Shown: piece by piece, positions 54,038 to 64,000 of the stretch | Position numbering within the stretch: position 1 is the first letter of the stretch | How the letters are laid out: every line of letters starts with the position of its first letter | Origin: Elymus sibiricus | Lineage: Eukaryota > Streptophyta > Magnoliopsida > Poales > Poaceae | DNA length: 64,000 nucleotides | Direction: 5' to 3' | Assembly: GCA_039707655.1 (NCBI GenBank) | Contig: CM077666.1 | Coordinates: forward strand, 282,027,166 to 282,091,165 | Program-made: the position numbers and the translations under genes | Notes under the pieces: model-generated | The model's input: only the letters and a program-made list of their open reading frames with translations | Databases searched by the model: none | Told to the model about the DNA's origin: nothing

Positions 54038-54924
54038 ATCAATCCAAACCCAAAGATGGCATGCTCAAGTGGAAAATATGAGCAGTCCATCTAAACCTAG
54101 GTTTTGGCAACAGAAGTAGCCTTGAACTACAAGTGCCCTGTCCACTTGTCTCAGAAAGATGAAAATTGGTGGTCATGTACTCCTTGCATACCTAAGACCA
54201 CTAGACAAGGTTTATTCCAAAATGCCATTCAGTAAAAACCCATTAGATGATCCCCAAGTTTGCTGCCGCAAACTTACCCTCTGTCAAAAGCCCATCTACA
54301 TAGCTCCTCTTGCTTCCAAACTTTACCAGTGCCCTTTACCATGCGTGCCTCACAAGCTGGGCAACTTTTTCCCACCAGAAGATCGCTTTAGACATGCTAT
54401 GTAGTGGTGACCACCTCCCTGGCATGCAAAAATGGTGCTCTTCCGTCAAGCTTGTCCCGTAACTCGCGTCCGACTGCGGCTGGGTGCTCACTCACGCCAG
54501 GGGATCCTCCTTGACCTCCCACGCCCCTCCCAGATGCCAACAAGTGTCCAAAACCAGCTCTGAGTGAGAGCTCACGGCGCTCGATAGCACCCGAGGCAGA
54601 CCGGAGCTCCCTCTAGTCGCCCCCACCTAAAGACCCGTCCCCGAGCCCCCTTCAGTGGGCATTCGCTCTCTCTCCCTCTCAGCAACCTCCAGGACCAAAC
54701 CATCCCTCCCCTCGTGCCCTCCATCCACCTCCATGATCAGAGTCCCCCTCGTTCGGCCCAGCTCAAATTCGAGAGAGCGAGCCCTCCCGCGCCTCAACCT
54801 TCACCTCCAGGAAGCCGTCCTCGATGAGTTTAGCTTCTCCGGCACCCCAAAAATCCATCCCCGCGGCCGTGATGTGCTCCCCGGTGACGTCTGAGGCCGC
54901 CGCCTGCCCCTCCTGATGAGTTGC
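54038..54924. other. Base sequence, right part
   Basis: It continues from 53006 beyond the Cassandra array. The last 450 bp are GC-rich with many CCTCC and CTCCC tracts. No supported gene was found. A 79-codon frame at 54655-54894 lacks conserved motifs. Confidence 0.5.
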
Positions 54925-56393
54925 TGATACGTCTCCAACACATCGATAATTTATGAAGTATTCATGCCAATATTCTACAACTTTCATATACTTTTGGCAA
55001 CATTTATATTATTTTTTGGGACTAACTTACTTATCCAGTGTCTAGTGCCAGTTCCTGTTTTTCGTGTGTTTTTTGTTTCACGGAAATTCCATATCAAATG
55101 AAGTCCAAACACGATAAAACAATTACGGAGATTTTTTTGGAATATATGTGAATTTTCGGAAGAAGAATCAACGCAACACGGTGCAGGAGGGAGGCACAAG
55201 CCAACAAGGCACGGCTAGGGGGGTGGCCATGCCCTGATAGCTTGTGCCTCCTTCTTAAGTCGGTTGGGGCCCTTCTTTCTCTGCAAGAAAGATATTTCTC
55301 CGATAAAAATCCCCTCAAAATTTCATCCCGATCGGAGTTATGGATCTCCGGATATTTAAGGAACGGTGAAGGTCCAAAAAACAGCAACGAAAACTTGAGA
55401 GAAACAGAGAGAGATCCAATCTCGGAGGGGCTATTGCCCCTCCGGGAGCCATGGCAGCCAAGGAATAGAGGGTAGAACCTCTCCCTATCTAGGGAGAGGC
55501 CATGGTGGAGGAATCCTAAGGGGGGAGACTCTCTTCCCCTCTCTCCAGGTGGCACCGGAGTGCCGCCGGGGGAACCATCGCCGCAGTGATTGTCTTCATC
55601 AACATCACTGTCTCCATCACCTTCCCTCATCTATCTATGGCGGTCCACTCTCCTGCACCCCGCTGTAATCCCCTACTTGAACATGGTGTTTCATGCCACA
55701 TATTATTAATCAATGATGTGTTGCCATCCTATGATGTTTGAGTAGATTTATGTTGTCCTTTGGGTTGATTGATGATCTTGATTGATTTGAGTGTATGTTT
55801 TATTTTGGTGTTGTCCTATGGTGCCCATCGTGCCGCGCACATGAGAGGGAATTCTTGCTGTAGGGTTTGCAATATGTTCATGATTCACTTATAGTGGGTG
55901 GCTAGAGTGACAGAAGCTTACACCCGAGTAAGGGAGTTGTTTGCGTATGGGAGTAAAGGGGACTTGATGTTTAATGCTATGGTTGGGTCTACCTTAATGA
56001 TTTCTAGTAGTTGCGGATGCTTGCTAGAGATCCAATCATAAGTTCATATGATCCAAGTAAGGAAAGTATTTTAGCTCATGCCTCTCCCTCATATAAAATT
56101 ACAATAATGATTATCGATCTTGTTATCAATTGCCTAGGACAATTCCGCACACCATGCCATCATTATTCCACACTCGTTATTTCTAATATATTGTGATATA
56201 TTCTAACTCTATTTAGTGCAACAACTATTTTTCATATTTTCGTTCTCCTATATCATGCAAACTATTTTTTCATATTTTTCATATTTTATTTCTCGTTACT
56301 AGTTAGAAGCAAGTGTTCGATGTACGTAGAGTCGTATCGGTGTCAGATAGGACTTGAGAGAATATAGATATTACCTTTAGCTCCTCGTGGGTT
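54925..56393 (+). repeat. K: Athila-like Gypsy LTR, 3' end cut by C2
   Basis: It begins tgatacgtctccaacacatcg, like the G2 LTR, and carries a 12-bp perfect inverted repeat (55190-55201 with 55240-55251: ggaggcacaagc and gcttgtgcctcc). It ends abruptly after 'agctcctcgtgggtt' at 56393, where the Copia LTR begins, so it is interrupted rather than complete. The likely left TSD is gttgc (54920-54924). Confidence 0.75.
55190..55251. repeat. Hairpin in K LTR
   Basis: Perfect 12-bp arms separated by 38 bp lie upstream of the LTR's presumed TATA region. It is similar in place to the GC-rich inverted repeats in G1 and A1 LTRs. Confidence 0.75.
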
Positions 56394-57920
56394 TGAAATC
56401 ACATATGCTCCCTTGGTGGTTTTGATAATTCATGACAACATACATTGTCTCTTTGAATAATAGTTTTATCAAGATTATTTCAGATATAGTCCACAGAGAG
56501 TGTTGGCAAAGGATTGTGAGGAGAATTCCACGAGAAGAAGAGGAAGAAGAGGAAGGAATAGGATTGGCCAAGCTTCAAGCTTCAAGACTCTGCATTTTAC
56601 TTTATGTAAGAAATCACAATTAAGTCCATAGGAAAGCCAATACTATTAAAAGGGGATGAGGTATCTATGATGATCTGGTTGCTCAAGTGCTTAGAGGTAG
56701 CCAAAAAAATACTCATCCATACTCCCACAAAATTCTCTGTCCAAAACCAAAATATCCAAAATCATTGCACCAACTATTTTCATTCAGCCACACCGAGTTC
56801 ACACCCTAGACAGATCCTAAGCCAAGACCATGTCTCGATACTGCCAAGTTTTCATTTCGGTGCCACCAAAATCAGTGACCAACTTCCTGGTATATCATTT
56901 TTTAGAATCGGAATTTCCGAGTTTGGAAAATCTGTCTCAACGAAAATTGGTAACTGCCTAGGGCAATCATATCGGTACCACCGAGACTTATATATCGGTT
57001 CCACCGAGAAGCCCAAAGTTGCCACATTTTGCACTAGTTGATACCACCGAGTTTTACTTTGGGGTCACCGAGTTGGGCAATAATGTTGTAACGGTTGGAT
57101 TTTTGGAGAAGCCTATATATACCGCTCCACCACCTCTCATTCGTAGAGAAAGCACTCAGAACATACAAACACTTTCCCTATCCATTTTCTGAGAGAGAGA
57201 CACCTACTCATGTGTTGAGATCAAGATATTCCACTCCAACCATTTGAATCTTGATTTCTAGCCTCCCCAAGTTGCTTTCCACCCAATCAATCTCTTCTAC
57301 CCAAGCCAAATTTATGAGAGAGTGATTGAGTGTTGAGGAGACTATCTTTTGAAGCACAAGAGCAAGGTGTTCATCATTGTTACCACATCTATTACCTTTT
57401 GGAGGGTGGTGCCTTCTAAATTGGTTAGGTGTCGCTTGGGAGCCTCCTACTTCGTGTTGTGGAGTTGAACCAAGAAGTTTGTATGGGGAAGGAGACCGCC
57501 TACTTCGTGAAGATCTACCCCGAGTAAGGCTAGTCCTTCGTGGACGTAGGCCATCATGGAATAGACAAGGTTGCTTCTTCGTGGAACCCTTGTGGGTGCA
57601 GCCCTCCATGGACTCTCGCGACCGTTACCCTTCATGGGTTGAAGTCTCCATAAACGTGGACGTCCGATAGCACCACCTATCGGAACCACGGGAAAAGTCT
57701 CTATGCCCCTCATTGTGTTGGATCTTCATATCTCTACTCTCTCTTACATATGCTTGTCTTACTTTCCACCGCCATATATGTTGACTAGCATGTCAGGGTG
57801 CACGAGACTAGTTAGAATTGCTAAAATCTGCCAACCAATAAAATTGGGAAAATGTTAGGTTTTTCATTTGTCAAGTAGTCTATTCACCCCCCTCTAGACA
57901 TCCCTTCTAGTGATCGCACA
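56394..57920 (+). repeat. C2 5' LTR
   Basis: The left edge is the first TG after the K fragment (tgaaatcaca) and is uncertain by a few bases. TATA box ctatatatac is at 57112-57121. It ends tgatcgcaca at 57920, just before the primer-binding site. Confidence 0.75.
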
Positions 57921-57921
57921 A

Positions 57922-57935
57922 TTGGCATCAGAGCT
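57922..57935 (+). other. C2 primer-binding site (tRNA-iMet)
   Basis: ttggcatcagagct differs by one base from the TGGTATCAGAGC complement of the initiator tRNA-Met 3' end, the usual Copia primer. It lies one base past the LTR. Confidence 0.85.
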
Positions 57936-57975
57936 TTGGTCTCCATCGCCTTTGTTTAATCACCATTGGAGGAAG

Positions 57976-58619
57976 ATGGATGTGTCTAGTATGGGGAGTA
58001 TTAGTTGCAGAGTGCCTATTATCAATGGGGAGTACTATAGACAATGGAAAGATGCTATGCTTGATATATTTGATAGATTCATTTGAGCAAGTATGTTGAA
58101 AATCCCTGTGTGCCTCCCATTGATCCCTTACATCCTTCACATTTAGAATTGTTAATCTTATCATTAGAGGATTGCCAATAATTGTGTTTGATCAAATGAA
58201 AAACTTTGAGTGTGCCTATACTTTGTGGAAAGATTTGGAGAAAAGATATGCAAATTACTCTTCGAAAAATCTTGATGTCATTCTCCGCAAAACCATTGCT
58301 TTTCACAAAATGAAGCCAAATGATCCTAATTTCGATAAATGCTTATTTGAGCTTCATGATCTCATGTGTGCTAAAGGAGAACTCATTACCATCAATAACA
58401 TCATTGTTGAAGCCATTCACATTCATAAACTTAAACATTGTCATGGTCGAAATTCTAACGAATCTCTTGATTTTTGTGACGAGGATATTCCACTTGATGA
58501 TGACAATGGGGAACATGGCTACTATGATGAAGATGAGATATTTGACATCGAATGTGAGAAGATGATGAAGAGCCTAAGTCTCGTGGTAAAGTTCAAGGAT
58601 TACATGTCCGGAGGAAAAT
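57976..58619 (+). pseudogene. C2 gag
   Basis: The ATG at 57976 opens MDVSSMGSISCRVPI, then NGEYYRQWKDAMLDIF, the typical N-terminal block of Copia gag. A frameshift near 58076 moves to the frame of 58172-58621. That frame has YTLWKDLEKRYANYSSKN, FHKMKPNDPNFDKCLFELHD and an acidic region. It ends at a TAG (58619-58621) directly before the protease motif, where CAG fits. Confidence 0.75.
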
Positions 58620-58939
58620 AGTGGATTCTCGATAGTGGATGCACCGATCACATGACTGGAGATAAAGACATGTTTCAAGAGATCACACCAAACCATGGAC
58701 CGTGAAGGTATGTGACATTTGGAGACAACTCCAAGGGAAGGGTACTTGGTCTTGGTAAGGTGGCCATATCTCATGATAGTTCAATTCAAAATTTCATGCT
58801 TGTGAATCCCTTGGTTACAATCTTCTTTCCGTATCTAGACTAGCAGACTTCGGTTTCAATATGCTATTTACTAAAGTAGATTGCCAAGTGTTTCACCAAG
58901 ACAATCATAACATGGTATTTACCGGTTTTCGTAGAGGTG
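58620..58939 (+). pseudogene. C2 protease and pre-integrase fragment
   Basis: WILDSGCTDHMTGD is the Copia aspartic protease and CxxHMTG signature. Then follow VTFGDNSKGRVLGLGKVAIS and, after frame breaks, FNMLFTKVDCQVFHQD of the gag-pre-integrase domain. It is cut at 58939 by A2 (left TSD probably aggtg, 58935-58939). Confidence 0.8.
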
Positions 58940-59586
58940 TGATAACCCACAAGTATAGGGGATCGCAACAGTTTTCGAGGGTAGAGTATTCAACCCAAAT
59001 TCATAGATTCGACAAAAGGGTAGCCAAAGAATATTTGAGAGTATTAGCAGTTGAGTTTTCAATTCAATCACACCTGGAGATTAAATATCTGCAGCAAAGT
59101 GATCAGTAGCATAGTAGTATGATAGTTTGATAGCAGTGGTAGCGTTAACAGTAACGGCAACAGTGATAGCAATAGTTTTGTAGCAAGTGTAACAGTAGCA
59201 GTAGCAATAGTAACTTAGCAAAAGCAATATGTGGAAAACTCGTAGTCACTGGATTGGTGAACTCGTTGGATGATATTCATCATATAACATTCATAACCTA
59301 GGGCGTCACAGAACTAGCTCCAATTCATAAATGTAATGTAGGCATGTATTCCGTAAATAGTCATACGTGCTTATGGAAAAGAACTTGCATGACATCTTTT
59401 GTCCCACCCTCCCATGGCAGCGGGGTCCATAAGGAAACTAAGGGATATTAAGGCCTCCTTTTAATAGAGAACCAAAACAAAGCATTAACACACTATGAAT
59501 ACATGAACTCCTCAAACTACGGTCATCACCGGAAAGTATCCCAAATAGTGTCACTATGGGGTTTACGGATCATAACACGTAATAGG
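58940..59586 (-). repeat. A2 3' LTR, 5' half deleted
   Basis: It starts tgataaccca on the plus strand and aligns inverted with A1 LTR 48474-49119, including the trinucleotide-like tract. At about 59586 it switches to UTR sequence. Confidence 0.82.
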
Positions 59587-60603
59587 TTAGTACAAATGAA
59601 AGCTAGCAAATATATTGAGAAGCGGCCAGCTAGAGAGCAAAAATGGTCATGAACATGCATTACATATAATAAACATCGACTACTAGCATGAGTAGGATAT
59701 GGACACCATGAACATAAATATCGTGAAGGCTATGTTGGTTTTGATTCAACTACATGCGTGAACATGTGCCAAGTCAAGCCACTTGAAACATTCAGAGGAG
59801 GATACCATATCATCATACCACATCACAATCATTTTAATGCATGTTGACATCCAAGATAAATCATTATCCACTCCTAGCTACTTAAGCATGGCATGAGAAA
59901 CTATAATCTCAAATTGTCATTGCAAACATGTTTGATCATAATATGTTGAATCAAGCATACTAGGCTAAACATATTTACAAAAAAAAAGTTGAGTTCATAC
60001 CCGCTTTTCTCTGCCATAGCCACTTCATCAAATATCATCATTATTGCCTTTCACTTGCATGGCCGAATGATAAGAAAATAATAGTAGTCAACAATGTCGT
60101 GGACAAAGCTGGAATCTACAAACATTTTAATCAAGAGGAGAAGACAAGGTAACATGGGCTCTTTGTTAGATTAACTATAGTGCATATGAGAGCCACTCAA
60201 CATTTTCATCGTGGTCTTCTCCTTGGTATGACTCAAATAAAAGAAAAAGAAATTCAGAGAAACACACTAAAATATTTTTGGAGTTTTTGTTTTTTCATGA
60301 AGAAAACAAATTAAAGAGGGAAATCAAAAGACAAGAAAAACTATTTACACAGGAAAGCTCCCAACAAGTAAAAGGAGAAACGAGAAATATTTTTCGGTTT
60401 TCTTTTGATACTACAACTAAATCAAGCTAGAAAGAAAAACCGAAAAGAAGTAGGAAATATTTTTGGATTTTCTCAAAGTTTTTCAAACACACAAGAAGAA
60501 AGCAAGAAAATAAATCTAGCATGGATATTACAATGAAAAAGTGTGAGCACCGACAACTGGAATGAAATGTGGTAACATGAATGTAATGTCGATGGAAATA
60601 CAT
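59587..60603 (-). other. A2 3' untranslated region, partial
   Basis: It aligns inverted with A1 about 45690-46696. No coding was found. Confidence 0.7.
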
Positions 60604-60618
60604 GCTCCCCCAAGCTTA
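60604..60618 (-). other. A2 internal polypurine-tract-like motif
   Basis: The minus-strand TAAGCTTGGGGGAGC lies 23 nt past the stop of the post-pol ORF, as in A1. Confidence 0.7.
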
Positions 60619-60640
60619 GGCTTTTGGCCTAGCTTGGTAA

Positions 60641-61660
60641 TCACCATCCATAGTTACCATCCGGTCCTAAGTCAAAGTGAGGCGGAGGCGGCACCTGTGC
60701 TTCCCACCCCTGGGGCTCCTCCTCAGCAGCTGCTAGGTTGTTCCGGTAGGCTGTAATGTCATCTGGCATGATCCTGTATCCGTTCCTGGCAATAGAATCA
60801 AACAGAGCAGGTGCAGGCAACGGAATAACATCACGGGTTTTGACACTGAATACTAAGTTGTAACAAATGTTATGGAAAGAATCAGCCGCCTCAATAAATT
60901 GGTGATCCTGCAACGCCTTGTGATCTAAATAAACTTGGGACAAGATATAATCATGTGGGCGAATGTGAACATTAAAGTGTCTCGCTAAGCGAGTAGCATA
61001 AATACCACCATGTATCTTTCCCTTAGTCCTGTTAAGGTGTAAGCGGCATGCAATAATAGCCCCCATAATAAAGGTGTGATCATTGTACAATGCATGGCAT
61101 AAAATAGCGAAGTCGGGGGCACTGAGTGCGCCAACCTTCTCCCTAGCGGTTAAACACTTTGCGATGAACAAAGTAAAGTAATGCACAGAAGGAAACTGCA
61201 AACTGGTAGCAGTAGCGTTTGACACGCCTCTATCTTCACCCACTATTAAAGTGAGGAGAAAATCCTCAAACTCCGCTGGCCTAGGTTCTCTTAATTCCCC
61301 ATCACATGGGATCAAGCATATGTCGCAAAAGTCAGTTAGCGGTATCTTGTGAGATTCAGTGTAAAGCTTAAACTGTACTTCAGGAGGATTATTGTTTCTC
61401 AGAAAATGAAAACTTTGCACAAAGGAATTTGTAAGGATGTGGTGTTGGTCACACTTAGCTGCGAGGAACTTGGTCAGCCCAGCATTCACAACAAATTGAG
61501 CAAACTCTTGATGGAACCCGGCCTCCTCCATGAAGGCATCATGTGGCCATTCGCACGGCCACACGTCCACCGTTCTCGGAGTGTGGAGGTCATTGTACAA
61601 TGATTCCCCAATGACTCCTTTGGCATTTTTCTTGGAGGAAAACTTCCTAAAGAAATCCAT
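60641..61660 (-). CDS. A2 post-pol ORF, intact 339-aa putative plant transposon protein
   Basis: This is an uninterrupted frame, MDFFRKFSSKKNAKG to the stop, the best preserved non-cargo protein in the window. Blocks shared with the A1 protein are WPHDAFMEEAGFHQEF, FLAAKCDQHHILTNSF, LYTESHKIPLTDFCDICLIP, LIVGEDRG, YNDHTFIMGAIIACRLHLN, GGIYATRLARHFNV and LPAPALFDSIARNGYRIM. The C-terminus is Pro/Glu-rich. I see no signal peptide, transmembrane helix or zinc motif, so an envelope function is unlikely. The family is annotated as putative plant transposon protein or Athila ORF1-like. Its role is unknown. Upstream, tttttttag at about 61690 is a possible splice acceptor. Confidence 0.8.
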   Translation of the reverse strand: MDFFRKFSSKKNAKGVIGESLYNDLHTPRTVDVWPCEWPHDAFMEEAGFHQEFAQFVVNAGLTKFLAAKCDQHHILTNSFVQSFHFLRNNNPPEVQFKLYTESHKIPLTDFCDICLIPCDGELREPRPAEFEDFLLTLIVGEDRGVSNATATSLQFPSVHYFTLFIAKCLTAREKVGALSAPDFAILCHALYNDHTFIMGAIIACRLHLNRTKGKIHGGIYATRLARHFNVHIRPHDYILSQVYLDHKALQDHQFIEAADSFHNICYNLVFSVKTRDVIPLPAPALFDSIARNGYRIMPDDITAYRNNLAAAEEEPQGWEAQVPPPPHFDLGPDGNYGW

Positions 61661-61765
61661 CTTATTCCTATAATAAAAATTCTAAAAAAATTAGCCTACA
61701 AAAATTTTGTCAACAAAACTTTGTAAGATTGATAGCAACTACTCCCAAGTATGCATAGAGGCTAT

Positions 61766-62676
61766 CGGGGTAAACTGACAGGGGCGTTCATTTTCCCCCT
61801 GACTCGTGCATGGACAGACGGCCACCGGCACCTGGCAGCCACAACCTACACAGGCGGTAGGGCAGAAAACCCCGCTAGCAATCAAGACCAAGACTCTAGC
61901 AAGCTCAACGCGGCAACCCAAGCCTGGGCTGCAGCAAGCCAAGCACGTCCCCGATGCTTGCTGGGGACTGAGATGAATTCACCTTTCAGAAGACCCGGCA
62001 AGCCACTCCCCGACAGGCACGAGCCAACCAGCCACCACTCCAGCGCATCGCTATGGCTGTCACTTATCGATGCGGTGTCGAGCCTTCAGGCGGCTAATCA
62101 GCTCTCGCTAAGCACATGGCGACACTCCGAACGGAAAGTTACGCCCGATTGACACCCGCCCTGCAGCGTGTCAAGATCTCAAGTGGCAACCAGCCAAGCG
62201 ATGGCAAGGGCTTGCCGGGGATGCACCCCCAAGCACCACCTAGGCAGATAATCATGGCATTTTGTCCTAAATGCCAAAGTTAGGTATGATAGCTCTGCTT
62301 AGCTATTTAATCAATAGATAATGTCTGTTTTGCCACTGTGGTAGCCCATTGCACTATAAAAGGAGGCCCAAGGCAACCTAGCTCAAGGTTGGCAACTCGA
62401 ACCCCCTGAACGCTTGTACTCGCATAGCCGCTCTTCCCCCGGCAGTAGTCCTTGCCGAGGTTAGGCGCCCTGCGTTCTTCATGTTCTTCCAATCAATACA
62501 CCAAAAAGTAGGAGTAGGGTTTTACGCTTAGCAGAGGCCCGAACCTGGGTAAAATGCCTAACCCTTGATCGTTGCGTCGTCTCATGATCTCCGCTCTTCG
62601 TGCAACGTGACCCCCCTTGCTGAACCACAAGGGACCTCTGGTCCCATAGGTGATCATGAGCATCCGTGCGCCGACA
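61766..62676 (+). repeat. T4 5' LTR (Tat-like)
   Basis: It starts tatcggggta and ends ccgaca. The middle and end share many blocks with T3's LTR (agacccggcaagcca, gcggtgtcgagcc, actataaaaggaggccca with TATA 62355-62361, and ctctggtcccataggtgat). The first 150 bp differ from T3, so it is a related but distinct family. TSD left copy gaggc (61761-61765) is likely. Confidence 0.75.
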
Positions 62677-62700
62677 TCTTTAGCGCGCCAGCTAGGGGGC
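62677..62700 (+). other. T4 primer-binding site
   Basis: tctttagcgcgccagctagg directly follows the LTR and aligns with the T3 site, with TGG changed to TAG. Confidence 0.6.
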
Positions 62701-62766
62701 GTGCATCATTTGCGCGAACCCGAGTTCATCAACGGTGGATCGGTCTTCATCGTCATCTTCTTTAAC

Positions 62767-63020
62767 AATGGCTCCAAAGAAGAAATCCAGCATGGCCACG
62801 TGTCTTTCCACTTCAAGGACCCCCACACGCAGCCACGGGCGCGGCGGGCGGCGCAGCGGCCGTAGGTGGGGAAGGCACCATAAACAACAATGCGAGTGCA
62901 GGCGGCGCGTTCTCCATGGCCGAAACCGGAGTGAAGAACGCCAGAAAGAAATGGGTCCGCTCGACCCCAGAGAGATATGAAGTAGTCCAGCAGGTTAAGG
63001 GGAGAAAGAGGTACCTAGAC
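62767..63020 (+). pseudogene. T4 gag N-terminus
   Basis: ATG 62767 opens MAPKKKSSMATCLSTSRTPT, closely matching the T3 gag start. The frame then diverges through GC-rich sequence and stops near 62980. No capsid core follows. Confidence 0.6.
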
Positions 63021-64000
63021 ATGTCCTTCTTCCTCCCACTTCCCCGCCTATGGTTAGCTCTGTGTAGGCGACAACATTGTCAGTGTCGATAAACTCGCAT
63101 AAGGTTCGGTCTTGCATTTATCCTGCCAAGGGACGAATCCTGAACCAAATGCTAGAGTATATCCGCTGGTAGACGCTGCCGGCAGGCGAACCACAGCAAG
63201 GTCCCGTACACCCCTCGCGGGATGCCACAGGACCGTTGGGCGCGAAGATAAAGGGGGAAGAAGTGGCCATACATGCCTCCCTTTTTCAATTTTCGAATCA
63301 ATCATGAATATTGCATCGACCTGGCAAGCTCTTGCCACGGGCCGTATGCAAGGCTAACGGATCTTCAAGTATCCCCATTTTTGCTCTTCTCTATGTTCCT
63401 TCTCTTTCAGAGCTGTGGTGAGCATGTGCTTGCGCACACACCATAGGTGGCACTAGAGAAAGGGGATGCATGGGTGACATGACGGACCAGAAGCTAAGTT
63501 GAATCAATGAGTCAATTTCCATTAAGACATACGTTTATATGCCCTTCCGTCAAACCAAAAGGTTTCGTATGCCGAACCTTGTGTGTGAACAAACCTTACT
63601 ATGTTTGTTTGCGCCCGTGTTTTGTTTTGAGCCTGCTCAACGAAACACGCATCAGTGTCAACACTGCCAGAGGTAATCCGCTGGCGGCTTGTTTTTGCCA
63701 GCAGAAAGCTAAGGACTTGTTCCTCAAAGCAATTCGCAGCAGCACGATGTTGGCGGGTGACTGGAAACGCGCAATGGTGAACATCATATGAACACCAGAA
63801 GGGAAACGAAGGGCGTAGTATACGATTACATAGAAACATCAGTTCGGCAAACGATAAAGTATGAAGAATTCACGCCCTAATACGAGATACCTACTATGTC
63901 TTGAGTACAGGGCAACGTGGCGACGAAAAAGATATGGAGCTAACTCCGGTGGCCTCCCTGAGCCCTTGGAACTTTGAGGATCCTGTCGGCGAGGGGCCCG
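63021..64000 (+). other. T4 internal region, unassigned, runs off the window
   Basis: No gag core, PR or RT motif was seen. Sequence near 63170-63250 and 63330 has the 'gccggcaggcg' and 'ctcttgccacgggcc' flavour of Tat post-pol regions. The tail may enter an antisense gene, but I cannot show it. The small frames here are unsupported. Confidence 0.4.

Larger units (their letters stand above)
56394..58939 (+). mobile_element. C2: Copia retrotransposon, 5' part, interrupted by A2
   Basis: LTR, primer-binding site, gag and the start of pol (protease and the pre-integrase block) read on the plus strand. The element breaks at 58939, where A2 starts, inside the gag-pre-integrase region. The rest should lie beyond A2 and T4, outside the window. 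Its LTR is the same family as C1 at 1-952. Confidence 0.8.
58940..61765 (-). mobile_element. A2: Athila-like element related to A1, 3' part
   Basis: On the minus strand: post-pol ORF (61660-60641), internal polypurine-like motif, part of the UTR, then the 3' end of the LTR (59586-58940, ending gggttatca). It matches A1 segment by segment, but lacks the UTR and LTR stretch equivalent to about A1 46697-48473. T4 interrupts it at 61766, so its gag and 5' LTR would lie beyond the window. Confidence 0.82.

Noticed and set aside
1..57920. C1 (1-952) and C2 (56394-57920) as the two LTRs of one giant Copia element
   Set aside because: C2's LTR is followed by PBS and gag to its right, so it is a 5' LTR, while C1 is followed by G1 sequence. 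The order is wrong for one element, so they are two members of a family.
57921..57940. Possible tRNA genes at the TGGTATCAGAGC-like sites
   Set aside because: They are primer-binding sites of Copia and Cassandra next to LTR ends. No cloverleaf surrounds them.
60641..61660. Calling the post-pol ORF a retroviral envelope
   Set aside because: It sits in the env position, but no signal peptide, transmembrane helix or fusion-peptide-like segment is visible in A1, A2 or G1.
63507..63791. A 94-codon frame near the window end
   Set aside because: No motif, no homologous copy elsewhere in the window, and overlapping opposite-strand frames of equal length.

Overview
This is a plant nuclear genome window, almost certainly from a Triticeae grass (wheat, Aegilops, barley or rye group). 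No intact host gene is visible. Almost the whole window is a stack of LTR retrotransposons inserted into one another, with frequent frameshifts and in-frame stops. That is the texture of methylated intergenic heterochromatin in large grass genomes. Family names such as Sabrina, WHAM or BARE are not assigned, because that needs a TREP search. Elements carry local labels here: T1-T4 (Tat-like Gypsy), G1, G2 and K (Athila-like autonomous element or LTRs), A1 and A2 (Athila-like without polymerase), C1 and C2 (Copia) and Cassandra.

Layout. 1-952 is a Copia LTR (C1). 953-20276 is G1 on the minus strand, an Athila-lineage element with gag, PR, RT, RNase H, IN and a post-IN ORF. Its 3' LTR is split by T1 (1071-10732, minus strand, perfect 5-bp TSD). 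20277-20750 is an LTR fragment (G2) that G1 interrupts. 20751 to about 29375 is T2 (plus strand), which keeps gag and PR but has lost RT-RNase H-IN in one deletion. About 29400-31660 is a multi-exon relic of an Ulp1/C48-type cysteine protease gene. 31661-32397, 52426-53001 and 54038-54924 are unassigned base sequence. T3 (32398-52420, plus strand, perfect TSD CAAAA) is the most complete Tat-like copy, and its integrase is split by A1 (39587-49119). 53007-54032 is a tandem Cassandra element with three LTRs and 5S rRNA-like segments, flanked by a perfect TSD AATGC. K (54925-56393) is an LTR fragment interrupted by C2 (56394-58939), which is interrupted by A2 (58940-61765, minus strand), which is interrupted by T4 (61766-64000).

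Both flanks are therefore nests about four levels deep around an old base sequence near 29.4-32.4 kb and 52.4-54.9 kb. Left: base < T2 < G2 < G1 < T1 and C1. Right: base < K < C2 < A2 < T4. Centre: base < T3 < A1, plus base < Cassandra.

The most interesting biology is extra coding capacity outside gag-pol. T1 and T2 carry a spliced antisense gene of the 'putative gypsy-type transposon' plus coiled-coil type at a conserved intron position. T3 carries a different antisense gene with a plant B3-like domain in the same slot. A1, A2 and G1 carry post-pol ORFs, each followed 23-36 nt later by a second copy of the element's own polypurine tract motif. Every autonomous-looking copy is broken. T3 also has conservative changes at catalytic acidic or neighbouring residues of PR, RT and IN.
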